Shown: positions 1 through 7,138 of the stretch, piece after piece
Position numbering within the stretch: the first letter of the stretch is position 1
Layout: the number at the start of each line of letters is the position of its first letter
NCBI GenBank assembly: GCA_945863825.1
Contig: CAMBBY010000017.1
Location: forward strand, 1-9,862
Direction of reading: 5' to 3'
DNA from: an uncultured Prevotella sp.
GTDB taxonomy: Bacteria; Bacteroidota; Bacteroidia; Bacteroidales; Bacteroidaceae
DNA: 9,862 nucleotides
Position numbers and translations under genes: made by a program
The notes under the pieces: model-generated
Database searches by the model: none
Told to the model about the DNA's origin: nothing
What the model saw: only the letters and a program-made list of their open reading frames with translations

Positions 1-1279
1 TAAGGGCACTCTTGTAACCCTGGTCGAGCTTGGCGTGAACCGCCTCGACCACCACAATGGCATCATCGACCACAATCGCAATAGCCAGCAGCAGGGCTGA
101 CAGCGTAAGCAGGTTGATGGAGAATCCGAAGATCCAGAGGAAGAGGAAGGTACCGACCAAAGCCACAGGCACGGCAATCATAGGAATCAGCGTAGAACGG
201 AAGTCCTGCAAGAAGATATACACTACGATGAACACCAGTACCAGGGTGATGATCAAGGTGAAGATAACCTCCTCGATAGATGCGAACAAGAACTCGGTAA
301 CATCCATCAGGATGACATTCTTCAACCCTGGAGGATAACTCTTCTCCAGTTCATCAAGCGATTTCTTTACGTCGCTGGCAATCTGGGTAGCGTTGGAACC
401 GGCAATCTGCTGAACCATACCCAGCACGGCAGGCTGACCATCATTGAGCAGGTTTACGTTATACTGCAAACCACCCAACTCAACCTTGGCAATTTCGCCC
501 AAACGGAGCGTCTGACCGGAAGTATTGCTCTTGATAAGGATGTTCTCATACTCCATTGGAGTCTTCAAACGACCCTTGTAGCGCAAGGTATATTCATACT
601 GCATATCAGAGCTTTCACCAAAGCTACCAGGGGCAGCCTCGATATTCTGCTCTGCCAAAGCCTGAGAAACATCAGAAGGAACCAGTCCGAACTCCTTCAT
701 CTTCTCTGGCTTCAACCAGATACGCATAGAGTAGTTACGGGGAGAAGGGCTCTGCACATCACCCACACCATTGATACGCTTCAACTGAGGAATGACGTTG
801 ATCAAGGCGTAGTTGGTAACAAACTGGTCGTCGTAACGGCCATCGTCTGTGGTCAGAGCAAACATGATAACGTTGGAACTCTGACGTTTGGTAACGGTGA
901 CACCCACCTTGGTAACCTCAGCAGGCAACAGAGACTGTGCCTGAGACACACGGTTCTGTACATTCACCGCAGCCATATCAGGGTCAGACCCCTGCTTGAA
1001 GTAAACGGTGATTTCCATACCAGAGTTAGACGCAGAAGAGGTCATGTAAGTCATGTTCTCCACACCGTTGATACTTTCCTCCAGCGGAGCAACGACTGAG
1101 TTCAACACCGTCTGGGCATCTGCACCCGTATAGGTAGCATGTACCGAGATGGTAGGCGGCGCGATATTCGGATACTGCTCGATAGGCAGCGATACCAAGC
1201 CGATAATACCCAGCAAGACGAAGAAGATGGAAACCACCGTCGAAAGTACCGGGCGCTTTATAAAGTTTGTAAATGACAT
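1..1279 (-). CDS. RND multidrug efflux pump, inner-membrane subunit (AcrB/MexB, HAE1-like), partial
   Basis: This is the N-terminal 426 codons of a proton-driven RND transporter; family members are about 1,030-1,060 residues, so the rest lies left of the window. It starts at ATG 1279-1277, reading MSFTNFIKRPVLSTVV, the usual short cytoplasmic start before TM1. The QYPNIAPPTISVHATYTGAD stretch is the conserved start of the periplasmic porter domain (AcrB has QYPTIAPPAV). A TM2-TM4 block follows, with VPVALVGTFLF and then AIVVDDAIVVVEAV. D405 and D406 match the proton-relay aspartates D407/D408 of E. coli AcrB. The gene lies 33 bp after the adaptor gene on the same strand, so the two are almost certainly one operon. 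The frame is open to the window edge, with no sign of damage. Drug versus other substrates cannot be judged from this part. Confidence 0.95.
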   Translation of the reverse strand, partial: MSFTNFIKRPVLSTVVSIFFVLLGIIGLVSLPIEQYPNIAPPTISVHATYTGADAQTVLNSVVAPLEESINGVENMTYMTSSASNSGMEITVYFKQGSDPDMAAVNVQNRVSQAQSLLPAEVTKVGVTVTKRQSSNVIMFALTTDDGRYDDQFVTNYALINVIPQLKRINGVGDVQSPSPRNYSMRIWLKPEKMKEFGLVPSDVSQALAEQNIEAAPGSFGESSDMQYEYTLRYKGRLKTPMEYENILIKSNTSGQTLRLGEIAKVELGGLQYNVNLLNDGQPAVLGMVQQIAGSNATQIASDVKKSLDELEKSYPPGLKNVILMDVTEFLFASIEEVIFTLIITLVLVFIVVYIFLQDFRSTLIPMIAVPVALVGTFLFLWIFGFSINLLTLSALLLAIAIVVDDAIVVVEAVHAKLDQGYKSAL

Positions 1280-1312
1280 AATTTACTATTTTTCTTTATA
1301 CCTTATTATATA

Positions 1313-2524
1313 TTACTTCTTTCCGCCCATAGCAGTAGCGAAGGCATGAGCGTTATCCTGAGACTCAGCCAACTTGGCAGCCTCAGCAATCTTCTGATTG
1401 TAGCGCTCCAGAGTGATAGGCTTGATCTGCTGACCATCGGTCAACTTGGTAATACCCTTCAAAACAATACGATCGCCTACATGAAGACCTGCAGTTACGA
1501 TATAGTTCTTGCCATCATCCTGTGGATTTACCTTGATCTCAGAATACTTCACCTTGTTATCCTTGGTTACGATATAAACGAAAATCTTATCCTGCACCTG
1601 AGAGCAAGCCTCCTGAGGGATGACGATAGCACTGTTATGATCGTTAGGAACCACGATAGAACCAGCACCACCACTCTTCAGCAACTTCTCTGGGTTAGCG
1701 AAGTGAGCGATGAGAGAGATAGAACCGGAAGTAGCATCGATGACACCACTCATCTTGACTACCTTACCTGGGTGATTATAGATAGAACCGTCTGCCAACT
1801 GCAACTTAACAGCTGGGAACGCTGCGATGGCTGCCTGAACACTACCATTGGTCTTAGACATGCTCAAGATCTGAGACTCAGAGAGTGAGAAGAATACCTC
1901 CATGGTGCTGATGTTGGAAACGGTTGTCAAAGCCTGGCCAGAAGCGCTAACCAAAGCACCCACCTTGAAAGGAAGGCTACCTACAACACCTGCAGAAGGG
2001 CTGGTAACGGTACACCAAGCCAACTGCTCGCGAGCTGAAGCCAGAGCAGCCTCTGCCTGAGCTACCTGAGCCTTAGCGGTTTCATAGCTGTTAGCTGCTG
2101 TAGAAAGTTCATATTCACCGATGATCTTGCTATCATACAACTTCTTGTTGTTCTGGTAAGTCAACTTAGCTGTATTTGCCTGTGCCTTAGCTGTATTTAC
2201 AGCGGCAACAGCAGAACGGACAGCAGCCTGATAAGTCTCGCTATCAATAGAGAACAAAGCCTGACCTGCAGATACAGTCTGACCCTCATGTACAAAAACC
2301 TTAGTGATAAAACCAGAAACCTTTGGACGTACCTCTACATCCTGGATACCCTTGATGGTAGCAGGATAGGTAGTCTGCAATGCGGCACTTGAAGTACCGA
2401 TGGTAGCCACAGCAAACTCATCGTCGCCGAAGTCAGGCAGACCGCCCTTCTTACTTCCACCACATGATGTCAAAGTTGCCAGCACACAAACTGCTGCAAC
2501 AAACAAAACGTTTTTAATTTTCAT
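1313..2524 (-). CDS. Efflux RND transporter periplasmic adaptor subunit (membrane fusion protein, AcrA/MexA-like lipoprotein)
   Basis: This 403-residue adaptor links the RND pump to an outer-membrane channel in the periplasm. Residues 1-20 form a lipoprotein signal ending in lipobox LTSC, with C21 the predicted lipidated cysteine, followed by GGSKKGG. The first lipoyl half-motif spans about 60-94 (PKVSGFITKVFVHEGQTV). An alanine-rich helical hairpin follows at about 97-170, of the short AcrA type. The second lipoyl half is at about 171-203 (VTSPSAGVVGSLPFKVGALV). A beta-barrel (about 207-300) and a membrane-proximal domain complete it. The start at 2524 is supported by the signal peptide beginning there; the leader is AT-rich with only a weak AGGT upstream. 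It is the first gene of the efflux operon and precedes the pump gene by 33 bp. Length and domain order are normal for the family. Confidence 0.94.
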   Translation of the reverse strand: MKIKNVLFVAAVCVLATLTSCGGSKKGGLPDFGDDEFAVATIGTSSAALQTTYPATIKGIQDVEVRPKVSGFITKVFVHEGQTVSAGQALFSIDSETYQAAVRSAVAAVNTAKAQANTAKLTYQNNKKLYDSKIIGEYELSTAANSYETAKAQVAQAEAALASAREQLAWCTVTSPSAGVVGSLPFKVGALVSASGQALTTVSNISTMEVFFSLSESQILSMSKTNGSVQAAIAAFPAVKLQLADGSIYNHPGKVVKMSGVIDATSGSISLIAHFANPEKLLKSGGAGSIVVPNDHNSAIVIPQEACSQVQDKIFVYIVTKDNKVKYSEIKVNPQDDGKNYIVTAGLHVGDRIVLKGITKLTDGQQIKPITLERYNQKIAEAAKLAESQDNAHAFATAMGGKK

Positions 2525-2629
2525 ACCTATTTTTATTATTATAATGATTATTACCTTTAAATATAAAAAACAAGGCTCACATGCCTCACTACCTCCGCCA
2601 AAACATCCTGAATGACGTAGTCTTTTTGG

Positions 2630-2653
2630 AAACTCTAAAGTTCCTTTAAGTTT
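2630..2653. promoter_or_regulatory. Imperfect palindrome near the predicted efflux operon start site (possible operator)
   Basis: The left arm AAACTCTAAAG (2630-2640) and right arm CTTTAAGTTT (2644-2653) pair over 10 bp, with one unpaired C and a 3-nt loop. It lies about 9 bp downstream of the candidate -7 box, so it would cover the transcription start. This position fits a repressor operator for an efflux operon, or a hairpin at the 5' end of the transcript. No regulator gene is visible in the window, so the role is inferred from position only. Confidence 0.35.
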
Positions 2654-2661
2654 TAACCATG

Positions 2662-2669
2662 CAAAATTA
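2662..2669 (-). promoter_or_regulatory. Candidate -7 promoter element for the efflux operon
   Basis: On the minus strand this reads TAATTTTG, an exact match to the Bacteroidetes -7 consensus TAnnTTTG. No clear TTTG is found at the expected 19-21 bp upstream; the nearest TTTG is only 12 bp away. The -33 half is therefore weak or missing. It is the only exact -7 match I found on this strand in the gap before the adaptor gene. The predicted start is near 2655. Confidence 0.35.
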
Positions 2670-2752
2670 CTAATAATATGGCAAACTTGTCGCTTACCAC
2701 CTATCTTTTTAACAAAAATTATTCAGTATTTATAGTTTTCTTATAAATTAAA

Positions 2753-2789
2753 CAAAAAAGTCCCCACCGATTATTCGTAAGGACTATTT
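2753..2789 (-). terminator. Rho-independent terminator after cca
   Basis: On the minus strand an outer stem AGTCC/GGACT (2785-2781 with 2763-2759) encloses an inner CGA/TCG stem with a 4-nt loop. It is followed directly by a T run (2758-2753). A further three A-T pairs outside one mismatch extend the base. It lies about 50 nt after the cca stop codon at 2840 and before the efflux promoter region, so it should separate the two transcripts. Confidence 0.65.
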
Positions 2790-2839
2790 TGCTTTTTATC
2801 TGTACAAGCCTATTATTTTTATATATAAACCCATATCTT

Positions 2840-4267
2840 TTATACATTCAACCCCATATCTGCAGCCTTTTTCATGAGCAATTCCATCAAAGGTTCCCGC
2901 TCGTTCTGCACCTTATTATCAAGTACCGCATCTTTCAAAGCCTGTTTGAGAAGTCCTACCTCACGGCAAGGATTCAGATGGAAAATCTCCATGATTTCGT
3001 TACCATCGATACATGGCTGGAGCAAACGTTTGTAGTCTCTTTCCTTCAGATCAACAAGTTTCTCACGCACCATTTTGAAATTATCGAGGAATCTCTGCTT
3101 ACGTACATGGTTCTTGCTGGTAATATCAGCTTCACAGAGCGTCATCAGATCATCGATATCATCTCCAGCATCATTCATCAGGCGACGTACTGCACTGTCT
3201 GTCACTTCCTCATCAGCTATCACAATAGGACGCATGTGGAGTTCTACGAGTTTCTGCACGTATTTCATCTTGGCATCCATAGGCAATTTCATTCTGCGGA
3301 ACATAGACGGAATCATCTTAGCTCCTATATTATTATGGTTATGGAAAGTCCAGCCAATACTGTTGTCCCAACGCTTACTCTTAGGTTTTCCTATATCATG
3401 CAGCAGAGCAGCCCAGCGAAGCCAGAGATTATCAGAATGTTTGCAGACATTCTCCAGAACCTCCATGGTATGCTCATAGTTGTTTTTATGAGCACGCCCG
3501 TTGCGGGTTTCCACCTTATCAAGTGCACACAGTTCAGGAATAATCAATTCGAGCAACCCCGTATCCTTCAAATAATAGAAACCGGAACTTGGATGCTTAG
3601 CGAGCATAATCTTATTCATCTCATCAGCAATGCGTTCGCCGCTGATAATCTTCAGACGGTCGGCATTTCGCTTCAAAGCATCATAAGTTTCCGGCTCTAT
3701 CTGAAAATTAAGCTGGGTAGCAAAACGGACACAACGCATCATACGGAGCGGATCATCGGAAAAAGTAATATCCGGATCCAGTGGTGTAGCAATGATACCA
3801 TCTTCCATATCATATACCCCATCAAAAGGATCAACCAGTTCGCCAAATCTTTCTTTATTCAGACAAACAGCCATGGCATTGATGGTAAAATCACGTCTAT
3901 TCTGATCATCCTCTAATGTTCCGTCCTCCACAATCGGTTTACGAGAATCACGCTGATAGCTTTCCTTACGGGCTCCCACGAACTCCACCTCTGTATCTTT
4001 ATACTTAACCTGCGCTGTACCGAAATTACGGAACACAGAAAGATGCGCCTTCTTGCCAAGCATCTTTTTCAATTCAGAAGCAACCTGGATACCACTTCCC
4101 ACCACTACGACATCAATATCGTTGGAAGGACGCTCCAGAAAGAGATCACGTACATAACCACCTACCACATAACACTCCAGATGCAACGAATCCGCTGCAT
4201 CAGAAATCTTATGGAATATATCTTTGTCTAATATTTGCGCCAGTTCGGCATTGGATAAATTTCTCAT
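2840..4267 (-). CDS. cca: tRNA nucleotidyltransferase (CCA-adding enzyme, class II) with HD domain
   Basis: This 475-residue enzyme should add or repair the 3' CCA end of tRNAs in the cytoplasm; poly(A) polymerase activity is the alternative within this family. The nucleotidyltransferase motif is GGYVRD (36-41) followed by DID (50-52), the metal-binding aspartates. RRDFTINAMA (124-133) is the second conserved motif. DDPLRMMRCVRF (171-182) is the nucleotide-recognition motif, with D in place of the usual E of EDxxR, a conservative change. An HD phosphohydrolase-like domain follows, with LLHDIGKP at 288-295 (H290, D291) and a downstream TFHNHNNIGA, so the metal-ligand pattern looks intact. The start ATG at 4267 sits about 14 nt after the predicted transcription start of a strong consensus promoter. 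The gene diverges from the DUF1599 operon and ends before a hairpin terminator. Confidence 0.9.
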   Translation of the reverse strand: MRNLSNAELAQILDKDIFHKISDAADSLHLECYVVGGYVRDLFLERPSNDIDVVVVGSGIQVASELKKMLGKKAHLSVFRNFGTAQVKYKDTEVEFVGARKESYQRDSRKPIVEDGTLEDDQNRRDFTINAMAVCLNKERFGELVDPFDGVYDMEDGIIATPLDPDITFSDDPLRMMRCVRFATQLNFQIEPETYDALKRNADRLKIISGERIADEMNKIMLAKHPSSGFYYLKDTGLLELIIPELCALDKVETRNGRAHKNNYEHTMEVLENVCKHSDNLWLRWAALLHDIGKPKSKRWDNSIGWTFHNHNNIGAKMIPSMFRRMKLPMDAKMKYVQKLVELHMRPIVIADEEVTDSAVRRLMNDAGDDIDDLMTLCEADITSKNHVRKQRFLDNFKMVREKLVDLKERDYKRLLQPCIDGNEIMEIFHLNPCREVGLLKQALKDAVLDNKVQNEREPLMELLMKKAADMGLNV

Positions 4268-4287
4268 TATTTTTTCTTTTCGGGGTG

Positions 4288-4318
4288 CAAAGTTACAGCA
4301 AATTATGTAAAATACAAA
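4288..4318 (-). promoter_or_regulatory. Bacteroidetes-type promoter for cca
   Basis: On the minus strand, TTTG (4318-4315) is followed after exactly 19 bp by TAACTTTG (4295-4288). This is a full match to the sigma-ABfr consensus TTTG-N19-21-TAnnTTTG. Transcription should begin near 4282, about 14 nt before the cca ATG at 4267, which supports that start. Its -33 box is separated by 7 bp from the -33 box of the divergent promoter. Confidence 0.72.
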
Positions 4319-4325
4319 ATAATTA

Positions 4326-4357
4326 TTTGGCTATTTCATAATAAATGCGTAAATTTG
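4326..4357 (+). promoter_or_regulatory. Bacteroidetes-type promoter for the DUF1599-DoxX-tpiA operon
   Basis: TTTG (4326-4329) is followed after 20 bp by TAAATTTG (4350-4357), a full match to the Bacteroidetes consensus. The predicted transcription start is about 4363-4365. The ATG at 4345 lies inside the promoter and cannot be used from this transcript. This moves the start of the following gene to ATG 4378 and gives a leader of about 14 nt, like that of the divergent cca gene. Confidence 0.72.
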
Positions 4358-4377
4358 CAGCGATTTTCGAAAATAAT

Positions 4378-4935
4378 ATGGCAGATTTATCAAAAACAGA
4401 ACAGCAGTTTAAGGACGTAATGGTAGAGTGTCGCACCCTTTTCCAAAAGAAGTTGCATGATTATGGAGCTTCTTGGAGAATCCTGCGCCCATCTTCCCTT
4501 ACCGACCAACTATACATCAAGGCGAAACGCATCCGTTCGCTTGAAATCAAGAAAGAATCCTTGGTAGGCGAAGGTATTCGCCCGGAGTTCATCGCACTTA
4601 TCAATTATGGTATTGTAGGAATCATACAATTGGAAAAAGGGTTTGTAGATGAGGTGGATATGACAACCGATGAAGCAATGGAACTCTATGACCAGCATGC
4701 CAAGGAAGCTTTGGAATTGATGCTGAAGAAGAATCACGACTATGACGAAGCGTGGCGATCTATGAGAGTAAGCAGCTATACTGATTTTATTCTCACCAAG
4801 ATACAACGCGTGAAAGAAATCGAAGATATTCATGGTGCAACTTTAGTTTCAGAAGGTATCGATGCCAATTATATGGACATCATCAACTATTCCGTTTTCG
4901 GTGCTATCAAACTGAAAGAGCCGGAAAAAGAATAA
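4378..4935 (+). CDS. DUF1599 domain-containing protein (two internal repeats)
   Basis: This soluble protein of 185 residues has no signal peptide or membrane segment. It is built from two copies of one unit, about residues 18-86 and 107-181. Both carry the pattern HDYxxxWRxxRxSSxTD, then Lys/Arg-rich helix positions, LVxEGI and INYxxxGxIxL. H27-D28-Y29 and H120-D121-Y122 are equivalent. I recognise the family as DUF1599. I recall it also being named a nucleotide-modification-associated domain, but its biochemical role is not established from this sequence. An in-frame ATG at 4345 would add 11 residues but lies within the promoter, so 4378 is preferred. The gene leads the operon; the DoxX frame starts 28 bp after its stop. 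Being grouped with tpiA, folE and xth suggests a housekeeping role. Confidence 0.85.
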   Translation: MADLSKTEQQFKDVMVECRTLFQKKLHDYGASWRILRPSSLTDQLYIKAKRIRSLEIKKESLVGEGIRPEFIALINYGIVGIIQLEKGFVDEVDMTTDEAMELYDQHAKEALELMLKKNHDYDEAWRSMRVSSYTDFILTKIQRVKEIEDIHGATLVSEGIDANYMDIINYSVFGAIKLKEPEKE

Positions 4936-4963
4936 ATCATCAATATAAAAATAGGTATAAAGA

Positions 4964-7045
4964 GTGAGTATCAGTAATCTTATCAAGAAGTTGACAGTCA
5001 ACTTAGGAAGATTGATTGTAGCAGTGACCTTCATTTTCTCAGGATATGTGAAGGCCATAGACCCATTGGGCACTCAATATAAGATTACGGACTATCTCCA
5101 ACCGCTTGGTTTATCTGGTATCGTACCAGACTGGATGACGCTGACCGCTTCTGTTGCTCTCTCCACAGTGGAGTTTTCTATTGGCATTTTCTTATTATTT
5201 GCCATACGCAGGCGTCTCACTACCAAAATTTCACTTTTATTCATGGTGGTGATGACACTCATCACTACGTGGATAGCCATCGCCAATCCTGTCAAGGACT
5301 GCGGTTGTTTCGGCGACGCGATTAAATTGACCAATTTTGAAACCTTAGGTAAGAACATCATACTCTTGGCAATCTCCATCTTACTCTGGAGATTGCCACT
5401 GCAGATGGTCAGATTTATCTCCAAGCCGACACAGTGGATAGTCATCAATTATACCATACTCTTTTCTGTGGCCCTAAGTACCTGGAGTCTCTGGAGTTTG
5501 CCGCTCTTTGATTTCCGCCCATACCACATCGGTGCAAACATTGAGAAAGGTATGGAAATACCAGAAGGTGCCAAGCAGCCACAGTTTGAAACAACCTTTA
5601 TCTTGGAGAAGAATGGCGAACAGAAAGAATTTACCATTGATAACTATCCGGACTCCACATGGAAGTTTATCGATTCCAAGACCATACAAACTGAAGAAGG
5701 TTACGTATCTCCTATCCATGATTTCAGCATAGAAGATACTAAAAACGGGGAAGACATCACACAGGAAGTTCTCCATGACAAGGGATACTCCTTCCTGCTC
5801 ATCTCGCCCAACCTGGCTATGGCAGACGATTCGAACTTTGGTACGATAGACCAGATCTACGAATATGCAGAAGACCACGGCTACCGATTCATCTGTCTGA
5901 CAGCAAGTACAGAAAAGGAAATTGCCAAGTGGCAAAACATCACGGGAGCAGAATACCCATTCTACACCACAGATGCCACTACGCTCAAGACAATGATCAG
6001 GAGTAATCCGGGACTGATGCTGCTACACAACGGTACCATCATCCAGAAATGGAGCCATAATGAATTACCAGCAGAAGATTTGCTCGCCAAACCTTTGGAA
6101 AAGAGCGAATACGGCAAATTGCCAGCAGAAGGAATGGCAAGGAAAATTCTGCAAACCGTACTCTGGTTCCTACTGCCACTGGTATTGCTCACCATTGCAG
6201 ACCGCCTATGGGCATGGTCAACCTGGTTAAGAGAAAAAGAAGATACAAATAAAATATTATCAACTTTTAAAAAGAAAAGAAAAATGAGAAAGAAAATTGT
6301 AGCAGGTAACTGGAAAATGAACATGAACCTGCAGGACGGTGTTGCTCTCGCTAAGGAGATCAACGAGGCATTGGTAGCTGACAAGCCAAACTGTGACGTA
6401 ATCATCTGTACTCCATTCATCCACTTGGCTTCTGTAGCTCAGGTTTTAGATTCAAAGGTAGTAGGTCTCGGTGCTGAGAACTGCGCCGACAAGGCTAAGG
6501 GTGCTTTCACAGGTGAGGTTTCAGCTGAGATGGTAAAGAGCACAGGTGCTCAGTATGTAATCCTCGGTCACTCAGAGCGTCGTCAGTACTATGGCGAGAC
6601 AGCAGAGATCCTGAAGGAGAAGGTAGAGTTGGCTTTGGCTAACGGTTTGAAGGTCATCTTCTGCTGCGGTGAGACTCTCGAAGAGCGTGAGGCAGAGAAG
6701 CAGAACGAGGTTGTTAAGGCTGAGTTGGAGGGTTCAGTATTCCACTTGAGCGCTGAGGCTTGGAAGAACATCATCCTTGCTTACGAGCCAATCTGGGCTA
6801 TCGGTACAGGTAAGACTGCTACTTCTGACCAGGCTGAGGAAATGTTGGCATACATCCGCTCTATCGTAGCTGAGAAGTATGGCAATGAGGCTGCTGAGGA
6901 AACATCTATCCTCTATGGTGGTAGCTGCAAGGCAAGCAATGCTCCTGAGCTTTTCGCTAAGCCAAACATCGACGGTGGCTTGATCGGTGGTGCTTCTTTG
7001 AAGGCTGCTGATTTCAAGGGTATCATCGACGCTTGGAAGAAGTAA
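4964..7045 (+). CDS. DoxX/MauE-like membrane redox protein, in frame with triosephosphate isomerase (693-codon ORF)
   Basis: The first 440 codons (4964-6283) encode a DoxX-family membrane protein and the last 253 encode TpiA, with no stop between them. By eye the DoxX part has five membrane segments (about 15-32, 60-80, 88-108, 130-148, 158-180). A periplasmic domain follows (about 181-390), then a sixth segment (394-416, [18 protein letters not shown]) and a basic tail. A CGC motif (C113, C115, in KDCGCFGD) sits just after TM3 on the predicted periplasmic side, as in MauE-like proteins. Residues 270-370 resemble a thioredoxin-like fold ([10 protein letters not shown] and [11 protein letters not shown]) but contain no CxxC. 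The start is GTG 4964; an in-frame TAA at 4958-4960 rules out extension upstream. The function is unknown; periplasmic thiol or electron transfer is an inference. Either this is a true fusion, or DoxX lost its stop while tpiA keeps its own start. Confidence 0.8.
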   Translation: MSISNLIKKLTVNLGRLIVAVTFIFSGYVKAIDPLGTQYKITDYLQPLGLSGIVPDWMTLTASVALSTVEFSIGIFLLFAIRRRLTTKISLLFMVVMTLITTWIAIANPVKDCGCFGDAIKLTNFETLGKNIILLAISILLWRLPLQMVRFISKPTQWIVINYTILFSVALSTWSLWSLPLFDFRPYHIGANIEKGMEIPEGAKQPQFETTFILEKNGEQKEFTIDNYPDSTWKFIDSKTIQTEEGYVSPIHDFSIEDTKNGEDITQEVLHDKGYSFLLISPNLAMADDSNFGTIDQIYEYAEDHGYRFICLTASTEKEIAKWQNITGAEYPFYTTDATTLKTMIRSNPGLMLLHNGTIIQKWSHNELPAEDLLAKPLEKSEYGKLPAEGMARKILQTVLWFLLPLVLLTIADRLWAWSTWLREKEDTNKILSTFKKKRKMRKKIVAGNWKMNMNLQDGVALAKEINEALVADKPNCDVIICTPFIHLASVAQVLDSKVVGLGAENCADKAKGAFTGEVSAEMVKSTGAQYVILGHSERRQYYGETAEILKEKVELALANGLKVIFCCGETLEEREAEKQNEVVKAELEGSVFHLSAEAWKNIILAYEPIWAIGTGKTATSDQAEEMLAYIRSIVAEKYGNEAAEETSILYGGSCKASNAPELFAKPNIDGGLIGGASLKAADFKGIIDAWKK
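5367..5398. repeat. Perfect 12-bp inverted repeat inside the DoxX coding region
   Basis: TGGCAATCTCCA (5367-5378) and TGGAGATTGCCA (5387-5398) are exact reverse complements separated by 8 nt. They lie in the codons for membrane segment four. There is no T run on either strand, so it does not look like an ordinary terminator. It may fold in the mRNA or be chance. Confidence 0.5.
6284..7045 (+). CDS. tpiA: Triosephosphate isomerase
   Basis: This 253-residue TIM-barrel enzyme interconverts dihydroxyacetone phosphate and glyceraldehyde 3-phosphate in cytoplasmic glycolysis and gluconeogenesis. All catalytic residues are present: N9 and K11 (AGNWKMN), H96 (ILGHSERR) and E168 ([11 protein letters not shown]). 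The flexible loop 6 is at about 169-179. Phosphate-binding YGGSC (211-215) and GGLIGGAS (231-238) are intact. Length from ATG 6284 matches the usual 250-255 residues. The same frame is open upstream through the DoxX gene, so this may also be translated as the C-terminal part of a 693-residue protein. An A-rich stretch just before the ATG is the kind of leader Bacteroidetes use. Codon use is strongly biased from about codon 24 on (Lys almost all AAG, Gly mostly GGT), unlike the DoxX part, as expected for a highly expressed gene. Independent translation is therefore likely. Confidence 0.93.
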   Translation: MRKKIVAGNWKMNMNLQDGVALAKEINEALVADKPNCDVIICTPFIHLASVAQVLDSKVVGLGAENCADKAKGAFTGEVSAEMVKSTGAQYVILGHSERRQYYGETAEILKEKVELALANGLKVIFCCGETLEEREAEKQNEVVKAELEGSVFHLSAEAWKNIILAYEPIWAIGTGKTATSDQAEEMLAYIRSIVAEKYGNEAAEETSILYGGSCKASNAPELFAKPNIDGGLIGGASLKAADFKGIIDAWKK

Positions 7046-7057
7046 TTGCTTTCACAT

Positions 7058-7108
7058 AACCATGCCTGTACCTCCCCAAAAAGGGACAGGCATGGTTCCT
7101 TCATTTTA
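7058..7108 (+). terminator. Strong hairpin after tpiA, possible (partial) terminator
   Basis: AACCATGCCTGT (7058-7069) pairs perfectly with ACAGGCATGGTT (7086-7097). The 16-nt loop contains a further CCC/GGG stem around AAAAA. It is followed by CCTTCATTTT, an imperfect T tract. It begins 12 nt after the tpiA stop. With no consensus promoter found before the SPOR gene, it may stop part of the transcripts, or protect the 3' end of the tpiA message while letting some read through. Confidence 0.6.
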
Positions 7109-7138
7109 GACATATAAACAAAACGATAAAAGAAAGTT

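Larger units (their letters stand above)
2525..2839. other. Intergenic region between cca and the efflux operon
   Basis: This 315-bp AT-rich gap has no convincing gene on either strand. Near its right end is a terminator-like hairpin for the upstream minus-strand gene (2753-2789). In the middle is a -7-like element for the efflux operon (2662-2669), with an imperfect palindrome just downstream of it (2630-2653). If that promoter is right, the adaptor mRNA has a leader of about 130 nt. I see no tRNA or known riboswitch in it. Confidence 0.7.

Noticed and set aside
1346..1888. Plus-strand open frame opposite the adaptor gene
   Set aside because: It is a shadow of the well-supported membrane fusion protein and has no domain.
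2573..2586. Short AGGC/GCCT inverted repeat in the efflux leader
   Set aside because: Only four base pairs with no T run; too weak to call a regulatory hairpin.
2789..3916. Long plus-strand open frame of 375 codons opposite cca
   Set aside because: It is the antisense shadow of a gene with clear nucleotidyltransferase and HD motifs. The translated product has no recognisable domain.
4345..4377. Upstream ATG start for the DUF1599 gene, adding 11 residues
   Set aside because: It lies within the predicted promoter, before the expected transcription start, and the added residues do not look like family sequence.
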